Below are positions 57,002 through 64,000 of a DNA stretch of 64,000 nucleotides, in pieces; the first letter of the stretch is position 1; every line of letters begins with the position of its first letter. The notes under the pieces are model-generated. The model ran no database searches. It was not told the origin of the DNA and saw nothing but the letters and a program-made list of their open reading frames with translations. The DNA is from Plicaturopsis crispa FD-325 SS-3 (taxonomy: Eukaryota > Basidiomycota > Agaricomycetes > Amylocorticiales > Amylocorticiaceae), in contig KN832557.1 in assembly GCA_000827205.1 (NCBI GenBank), positions 256,493 to 320,492 of the forward strand, read 5' to 3'. A program made the translations under genes and the position numbers.

Positions 57002-59419
57002 ATGGTGTGCTTCAACAAGTTCTTCACGTCCGTCTTCCTCGCGGTTGTCTTCGCGTCGTCGTCCCTCGCGGCGCCCTGGCCCACCGACTCGAAACACGCC
57101 ACACATCGTGTGCGCATGATCAGTCGGGACCTCCAGATCGAGACCTACCATCCCGAATCCTCCTACGAGGTGCGTAAAATCTGGCTTGTCTCAAGCATAC
57201 CTGAGGGGTTCTGCTGACTTGGCTTCCTATCGCTAATTAGACGTACGAGGATGGTATCGATCACCCTCTGTCGAAGCGCGCGGACGCGAGTCTCTCGGAC
57301 TCTGCTGTCTCCTTCGTACAGTCTAAACTCGGCCTCGACTCTGGCAAAGTTGGCTTCAAGTCCGGCTTTGAAGGAGAGACTGCTTCCCATGCGTTCGTCA
57401 AGCAGACACATGTACGTGCACATAAACGGGCTCACTCATTTTCTTGGTACTCATCCGAGTGACATATAGGACGGCATTCCCTTTGCCAACGCGGTCGCCA
57501 ACGTTGCCTTCAGCAAGGACAACAAAGTCGTCGCCTTCGGATCTTCGTTTGTCAAGGCTGACAAGTTCCCCTCGTCCAAGCCGTCCGTCGACCTCAAGGA
57601 TGCCATCTCCACCGCTGAGGGCAAGCTCTCTGGGTCTTACAACAACCACCCCGAGTCCCTCGAGTGGTTCGCCAAAGACGATGGCTCCGTCGTCTTGACG
57701 CACGTCGTGCAGATCAGGAACGAGAAAGCCGGCACCTGGTATGAGGCGTTCATTGATGCCCACGACAATGAACTTGTCTCCATCACGGACTTCGTCGCCA
57801 AGGCTTCCGTAAGTCCGATCGTCCTGCGGCATCTGTCCTGGTGCTCATACAATACATTTCACAGTACAAAGTCCTTCCCATCACGTCGGAGACCATTGAC
57901 GACGGATTCAAGACCCTTACGGACCCGGCGGATGAGACGGCCTCTCCCAAGGGATGGCACTGGGATGGCTCTTCGACCACCACGGACACCTCGTAAGACT
58001 AGCTCCCAGTCCCATCGTACTGCATTGAAACCTGACGGGCTGGTGTTTGAAGTGGCAACAACGCTATCGCGTACAAGGACAGCGAGTCCTCGACCACCAA
58101 GCAATCGTCGAGCGGCCAGAACTTCGTCTTCACCCAAGACGCTAGCAAGGCCCCCACGACCAAGGCTAACCTCAACGCCGCCCGCACCAACGCGTTCTAC
58201 GCCGTCAACACCGTCCACGACATCTCGTACCTTTATGGATTCAACGAGAAGGCTGTACGTGCATGCACCGTCTCCCTGCTATGACTTTGGCTTATCTATG
58301 TTTTCTCTCTAGTACAACTTCCAGAACGACAACTTCGACAAGGGCGGCGAGGGCAATGACCGCGTCACGATCTCCGTCCAGGACTCCGCGGGAACTGACA
58401 ATGCCGACTTCTCTACCCCTCCCGAGTGAGTTCCCTTGCCTTCCTATCCTCCTCCTCCCGTATGGCCCTCTAACTAATACCGCAACAGTGGCCAATCCGG
58501 AGCAATGCGCATGTTCCTCTGGGACGAGACCGACCCCGAGCGCGACGGTGCCCTCGAGAACGACATCGTCGTCCACGAGAACACGCACGGCATCACCAAC
58601 CGCCTGACCGGCGGCGGCACCGGGCGCTGCCTCCAGGCCACCGAGGGTGGTGGCATGGGTGAAGGCGTGAGTCCCCATCCCATTCACTCTCATATAATCA
58701 CCCTTGCTGATGGGTGTGTTGGTTGCAGTGGAGTGATGCGATGGCCGAGTGGACGGAGCACAAGAGCGAGGACGTGCCGGACTATGTCATGGGCCAGTAC
58801 GTCGTCAACGACGCCGCCGGCATCCGCACGCACCCGTACTCGACGTCGAAGACTACAAACCCGCTCACTTATGGCAGTGTCAAGAAGCTGAACGAAGTCC
58901 ACAGTACGTCGTGCTCTGCTCCTTCACGAGGTTCTTGCTGATGCAGTTTGCGCAGACATCGGTGAGGTCTGGGCGAACATCCTGCACAACGTTTACGCTG
59001 CTCTCGTCAAGGAATACGGTTTCTCGGTAAGCATATACTTGATAACCACATTGACTGGAACACACGGCTTACTAGGTCTGCCACAGAAAACGGCGCACAC
59101 CGACCCCTCCGGTACAGAGGGCAACGTCGTCTTCCTCCACCTCTTCATCGACCAGCTCCCTCTCCAGCCCTGCAACCCTAAATGTACGTCCACCCTTCTC
59201 CTCCTCCTCCTCCTCCTCCACCCCCTCCTCATCGCCCATTGACACTGACGTATTCCCGCGCGCACAGTCACCGACGCCCGCGACGCGTGGATCCAGGCGG
59301 ACAAGAACCGGTACGACGGGAAGAACAAGTGCCTCTTGTGGAAAGCCTTCGCGTCGCGCGGACTGGGGCAGAACGCGAAGGACCACGTCGACGACTCGAC
59401 CGTGCCCTCCGGGTGCTAA
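57002..59419 (+). CDS. Secreted fungalysin metallopeptidase (M36 family)
   Basis: Extracellular zinc endopeptidase made as a preproenzyme. Signal peptide [20 protein letters not shown], cleaved near SLAAP. A propeptide (FTP and PepSY-like region) follows, with [20 protein letters not shown] and [18 protein letters not shown]. The mature domain contains [20 protein letters not shown] and [16 protein letters not shown] with the HExxH zinc motif. [13 protein letters not shown] supplies the third zinc ligand Glu, and [17 protein letters not shown] and [16 protein letters not shown] follow. The protein ends [10 protein letters not shown]. About nine introns are visible, and the deduced length of about 630 residues is normal for the family. 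It digests extracellular protein for nutrition. No lesion is seen. Confidence 0.95.
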
Positions 59420-59784
59420 TTTATCATGACCTCGGCTCTAAAGGCTAGGGATCTATTTACTTCACGCATTGACAATGACGTTGTCCACTAGTACACGCAC
59501 GCATGTAACGATTATACCATTGCATTTATCGATGGAGCATGTTTGTATCATCTACACGCTCGCCTCCTTCGCCTTTAGCGCTCGTCGACATTGTTTGCTA
59601 TGAGTCTAGCAATGCGGCGACTCAAAATCTGCCAGTACTAGTATCACACCGCCTGCATCGATCGTTCCGCGCAGCACAAGCAGGAAATGAACGTGTCCCA
59701 TTATATGACCTGAGAGGAGTTACACATAGTATTCTCTTCAATCTCCATTCTCTCAATATACCTCATCCAAGATGAGGTCAAACC
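59420..59784. other. Convergent intergenic region
   Basis: 3' ends of the fungalysin and SRP19 genes. Nothing else is recognised. Confidence 0.55.
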
Positions 59785-60845
59785 TCATCCCCTAACCCTA
59801 ACAACCTTCCGCTTCCCCTTCTGCCCCGCACCCGCCCCGCCCGCCCCACCCGCCGCCCCGCCCGCACCCGCCCCGCCATCATTCGCATTCACATTCATCC
59901 CCGCCTTCACCGTCTCGACCAATATCCCCGACGGGAGCGCGGGGGAGTAGGCGGATACGCGGGAGGCGAGGGGAGGGTGCGGATCTGGGGGGATGGGGAG
60001 GCGTCTGTTCTGGTTGCGGTCTTCCTGCGCGTGTGGCGGTTTGGATTGGGTTTTGGAGGGAGGAGGGGGGTGTTTGGGTTTTGATTTCGGGGTGGTGATG
60101 GTGGTGGTAGGGGTGGAAGGTTTGGGGCTGGCGGTGTGGTATGGTGCCTTCGGGATCAGGTCTGGCTTCGTGCGCTGTATGACCAGCGATATCATCTCCA
60201 GCAGCTCTTTCTCTGTCATTATCACACATCAGACCATGATAATGTCTAACGAGCCATAAAACGCACTAGTCTTAATCCCCTGATTAACCAACCTCCCATC
60301 CATCTTCCACTGCACCCTCACCCTCCCCGGATTCTCCCAATCCCGCGGATGCGCCTTATTCACCTCGTGCAGCGACCTCAGCCCGAGCCGGCTGGTGGCG
60401 TCCGCGATGTCTTTGCTGAGGGGGTACCAGACGGACTTGGCGCGCGCGATGCGCCGCTGGCCGGTGCCGTAGGGCCGCTTGGCGTCGATGTAGATCGGGT
60501 AGATGCAGGACCATCTGCGTTATGGCGTTATATTAGGTGGAAGACATGGACGGGGAGGGGGGGGGCGCACTTTTTATACGGCGTAAGGTCCCGCACGGTA
60601 TTCTGCAGCGCCGGATCTGAAGGCTGCGCGCTCGGTTGTGTCGGCGCTTGTCTCGAAGCCGACGTCGACGTTGACGCCGGCTCCTCCTCCATGTCAAAGT
60701 CATACGCACTCGCACTACTACCCGTGCCAGAACCAATCTCCTCAAGCAAAGGCCCGCGCGTGCCTGTATTCGGGAGCGGCTGCGAGGGCAGGGGCAGATC
60801 GGTGTCGTCGTCGAATTCCTCGACGATCGCTGTGCGGCGGGACAT
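59785..60845 (-). CDS. SEC65: Signal recognition particle subunit SRP19 (Sec65)
   Basis: Binds SRP RNA and organises it for SRP54 in co-translational targeting. The N-terminal part is acidic and low complexity (MSRRTAIVEEFDDDTDLPLP, then a Ser/Pro/Gln-rich spacer). The SRP19 domain spans WSCIYPIYIDAKRPYGTGQR, RRIARAKSVWYPLSKDIADA and LGLRSLHEVNKAHPRDW, then GRVRVQWKMDGRLVNQ. The tail is Thr/Pro/Lys-rich, then Gly/Ala-rich, and ends KGKRKVVRVRG, a typical basic C-terminus. Two short introns (near 60515-60575 and 60210-60265) join three exons. The start at 60845 is the first ATG before the conserved acidic segment. Confidence 0.9.
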
Positions 60846-61346
60846 GGCTGCTCGTACTATCAATATTAATGTGGATGTGGAGGTTGCGGACGAGGGAGGG
60901 TGCGTGAGACGATAACGTTGGCTATCGACTCGGACAGGGGGTATCCCGTTCGGGCGGACTTTCCCACGAGCGAGCGCGTTTCGTCGACGTGACGCCACAA
61001 TTCGTGTAGCGTCCTGGTTTCATGCTGCCCAAATGTGCCATCGGTCGCCATTGCTGGCTTAGCCTGTGAGTACACTGTCCCAACACGATGTGCTCAAAAA
61101 TAACGGGATACTTGTAGTGCGGTATGGACGTGTCTATGCCTGCTTGTGAGCGCTCAGGCGCATTCGAAACTTGCCCCGCATACCCATGGCCTAGATGAAA
61201 TAACGTGTAGACCTTTCGGGACGTGCGAACGATGCCCAGATGACTCCGTGCGTCCATTCTACGTCTCTATTGTACGATCTACGGTCGGCTGAACGTCGAT
61301 ACAGCTTCACGAACCATTCTGCCAACCCTTCGGCAACCGCCGCCTC
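60846..61346. other. Intergenic region
   Basis: SRP19 promoter and 5' flank of the small membrane protein gene. No gene is supported, though an upstream exon of the next gene could lie here. Confidence 0.45.
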
Positions 61347-61655
61347 ATGCACTGCACACCCGCGTCTACCCCTCCCCCACCACCACCTCCACGTCCTCCC
61401 AGTCACCAACACGAACACCCACCCGCCCGCCCACCCGCGCGCCTGCAAGACCAAGGCGAGACCCCCGCATGGGAGTCCTGCGGGCGCATCCCCGCCGTCG
61501 AGCGCGCGGACTTCTGGGAATTCTTCGCGTGCAACGTGTTCTTCGCGGCTGTCGCGTTGGTCGTTGTGTTCGCGCGCTCGAAGCGGCTGGAGGCGATGCA
61601 CGCGCGGCAGCTGGCTGCGCGCATAGGGCTTGTGAGGGGGAGTGGGCGGGGGTAG
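61347..61655 (+). CDS. Small single-pass membrane protein, hypothetical
   Basis: An open frame of 102 codons. The N-terminal half is Pro/His-rich and may not be authentic. The second half looks like real protein: CGRIPAVERADFWEFF leads into a hydrophobic stretch of about 18 residues (FFACNVFFAAVALVVVFA), then a basic amphipathic C-terminus RSKRLEAMHARQLAARIGLV. This layout suits a tail-anchored or single-pass organelle membrane protein. I do not recognise the family, and the true start may lie in an upstream exon. Confidence 0.45.
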   Translation: MHCTPASTPPPPPPPRPPSHQHEHPPARPPARLQDQGETPAWESCGRIPAVERADFWEFFACNVFFAAVALVVVFARSKRLEAMHARQLAARIGLVRGSGRG

Positions 61656-62434
61656 TGGTATGAGTACATATTCGGTGAGTTGTTATGCTTTTTACGGGGA
61701 TGCGAGAGGCTGATGTTTGATAGATATAATGATTGCGCTGTATAGTATAGAATCATATTATTTCCTCGGGATCGTTGCGTCGTCCGGATTCAACATGAAG
61801 GCCAGGTCACCCGTGCGTCGCGACCCAACCGTTATTTACGTCCAGATGTGTGTCGTGCACACTGATATTGTCACGGACGAGGGGTGCGCATCAATTCAAT
61901 TATGGGACGTGATCGCGACATTCAGTTACAGGCAACGTACACAAACACATTCGCAATGGCCCATCGGTGTCTCGAGCTCGACGACTTGCTCCCTTGTACA
62001 TCATACGCTACCGGTTGGACGGACTCGGCGACCGGGCAAGGAGGCTACTCGGAGGCTACTGACGTCTCGAGAAGGTTCGCCGCAATTGACCGAGGATAAC
62101 ACGACGATCGCAGATAGGGGCCTTCGAGAATCGCAAGCGCGAGTCCCTTCCCTGGTGAGCGCTGATCATCACGGTGACGCGCGCTCGAGCCAGGCTGAAC
62201 GATCGAGGGACGAGGCCTGGTCACTTGCATTCCGATCCCAAGTCACGTGTGAGCGACTTGGCCAAAAGGGGAGGGACGGAGACGTTTCTTGAATGGACAG
62301 CCTGCATAGAGGGGATCGATAGCGGGGCAGGCCTGGAGGCCCCCCGGCCATATACAAGTGGCTCGCACCCCCGCTCCATTTCCAAAACACTCCCTCGACC
62401 TGCGTGCGTTCATGACCGCGGTATTCGGATTGAT
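61656..62434. other. Intergenic region upstream of the carboxylesterase
   Basis: About 0.8 kb. No gene is supported. A TATA-like CATATACAAG near 62349 lies about 85 bases before the next start. A short GGAGGCTACT direct repeat occurs near 62039-62060. Confidence 0.45.
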
Positions 62435-64000
62435 ATGCCTGTCCCAACGCAAATGACCGCTTTACCTATCGTGCACCACGATGGGCTGCATACAACTTTC
62501 ATAGGCGCGGTGCACGCGCTTTCGACGCAGGAGAAACCTATACATCAATTCCGGGGGATTAAATACGCAACCATCCCCGCACGGTTTCGGCAGTCCAAAC
62601 TACATGTATCTCACTCTGCCGTGACAGACTGCACGAAATACGGGTGCGTCGTAGTTGTACAGTGTGTCCATGTGCTCGACTGAGATGACTTTGTATAGCC
62701 CAATATGTCCCCAAGGGACTTCTCGCCCCGTGGAACTTCAATTTGGTCTCCGAGACGAAGACATACCAAGACAGACGTTCAAGCAGAGCGAGTTTGACTG
62801 CTTGAACCTGAATATAACCTGTCCGGGAGGACTTCATGCAAAGTCGCGTGTTCCAGTGATGGTTTGGATACATGGGTGTGTTTTGCTGTCATTCTGGGTG
62901 CACCGATAGCTCACATAGGATGCAGTGGTGGGGACCGTGGCACGGGATCTAGCTGGGTATACGACGGTGGCTCGCTCGTACATCAGAGCCTGAGCATCGG
63001 CAAACCCGTCATAATGGTTGCAATAAAGTAAGCACGCACTGTAGACTGTTGAACTTCATGCCGACCCGCAGTCTGTAGCTTCCGCCTCGGCCTCTTCGGT
63101 TTCGCAGCAAGTTCTGCCTTGCGTGAAGATAACAAAATAGCAGGAGAAGATGGCGTCGGGAACTACGGTGTGCTTGACTGCCATTTACCCGTCCGCTTGC
63201 TGCTCATATTCATCCCGCGCCAGGCTTACGCGACCAAAGAAAAGCTCTCGAGTGGCTCCACCACTTCATCAGCGAATTCGGCGGTGACCCCTCCAACATC
63301 ACCCTCTTCGGGGAGTCCACAGGCGCAGCCGACATCATCTCCCACCTGCTCTCATCCCCAAACGAATCGCACCCCCTCTTCCACCGCGCAATCATCCAAA
63401 CCCCCATCCTCGACACCAACATCCCAGACGTCCGCGCCGCCAGCCTGCACCTCCTGCGCACCATGGCCTCCCTCCGCGTAGCCACCCTGACCCAGCTCCG
63501 CGCCGTCCCCGCAGACCGACTCGCGGTGCACGGCCGTGGCGTACGCACCGTCGATGACGGTTACTTCTTAAGGAAGAATTGGAGGGAGATGCTGGTACCG
63601 GGAGATGCGCATAAACACCACCACGGCCACCACCACGCGGAGAAGCACCTGAAGCCCCCGCACCTCCTGCATGCGCACGAGCGGCGCTCGCGCTCGCACT
63701 CGCCCTACGGTACCCGGCGCCCCAAGCCACACTCCCCCCTCCCCACCGCCTCCCCACCCTCACCGTCCTCCCCGGGCCTACAACCGCTCCCCACCGGCCT
63801 ACAACCGCTCCCCACCAGCCTACAGCCCCTCATAATCGGCGACACCTCCCCCCCCTCCCTCCCCTCCTCTCCCTCCATCTCCCTCTGGTCCTCCCCCGGG
63901 ATCGTCCGGCGCCTGCGCGCGATCACCCAGTCCCTCCCCAAGTGCACCGCCCTCCTGCGCGCGTACGACATCGCGTCGTCCACGCCGCACGGGGAGCTGG
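62435..64000 (+). CDS. Type-B carboxylesterase/lipase family protein, cut by the window end
   Basis: Alpha/beta-hydrolase esterase. It opens MPVPTQMTALPIVHHDGLHT with no signal peptide, so it is likely intracellular. FRGIKYATIPARFRQS, the EDCLxLN-equivalent SEFDCLNLNITCP, VPVMVWIHG and VAINFRLGLFGF follow. FISEFGGDPSNITLFGEST then leads to the nucleophilic Ser in GESTG. Four introns are used before 63240. After DDGYFLRKNWREML comes an unusual insertion with a His-rich run (HKHHHGHHHAEKH) and a threefold repeat encoding GLQPLPT. The esterase sequence resumes at LQPLIIGD and SLWSSPGIVRRLRAITQSLP. The Glu/Asp and His of the triad should lie beyond 64000. Confidence 0.82.
63776..63835 (+). repeat. 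21-bp coding tandem repeat, three units
   Basis: The unit GGCCTACAACCGCTCCCCACC occurs twice exactly and a third time with changes. It encodes GLQPLPT, GLQPLPT and SLQPLII. It sits inside the low-complexity insertion of the carboxylesterase. Confidence 0.85.

Overview
This window is nuclear DNA of a filamentous basidiomycete, most likely an agaricomycete. Genes are packed on both strands and cut by many introns of about 50-60 nt with GT...AG ends and CTNAY-like branch sites. The repertoire fits: alpha-aminoadipate reductase for fungal lysine synthesis, a secreted fungalysin, beta-ketoadipate enzymes for aromatics, and several kinase-like families expanded in mushrooms. I saw no rRNA, tRNA, CRISPR array or convincing transposon. 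All gene models were spliced by eye, so exon ends are proposals.

Layout. 0-8.3 kb is housekeeping: an RMD1/Sif2-like membrane protein (+), exocyst SEC5 (-) and the MutY adenine glycosylase (-). 8.7-13.8 kb holds a divergent pair, a TauD/JLP1-type dioxygenase (-) and a Dal5-family transporter (+), which together suggest sulfonate uptake and desulfonation. ERV29/SURF4 (-) follows at 14.3-15.5 kb.

15.8-19.5 kb is a damaged copy of a segment that recurs inverted at 36.1-39.3 kb. Both copies carry a carboxymuconate cyclase region and a short-chain dehydrogenase. The left copy is truncated, frameshifted and interrupted by an assembly gap whose two flanks are identical. Between the two copies lie an acidic orphan gene, two divergent kinase-like paralogues (22.4-24.5 and 33.9-36.0 kb), LYS2, a small secreted cysteine-containing protein and ENP2/NOL10.

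The right copy belongs to a catabolic neighbourhood at 36.1-44.3 kb. It contains the dehydrogenase (-), a protein joining an alpha/beta hydrolase to a carboxymuconate cyclase in one exon (-), an intradiol ring-cleavage dioxygenase (+) and an arabinitol-dehydrogenase-like zinc enzyme (+). The hydrolase-cyclase protein would place two consecutive beta-ketoadipate steps on one chain. It is the most interesting feature of the window.

44.6-64 kb holds a KH-domain splicing protein, an old-yellow-enzyme-like oxidoreductase, a mucin-like membrane protein, a TKL kinase whose long disordered N-terminus is probably encoded by the adjacent upstream ORF, SWC5, a fungalysin, SRP19/SEC65, a small membrane protein and a carboxylesterase cut by the window end.
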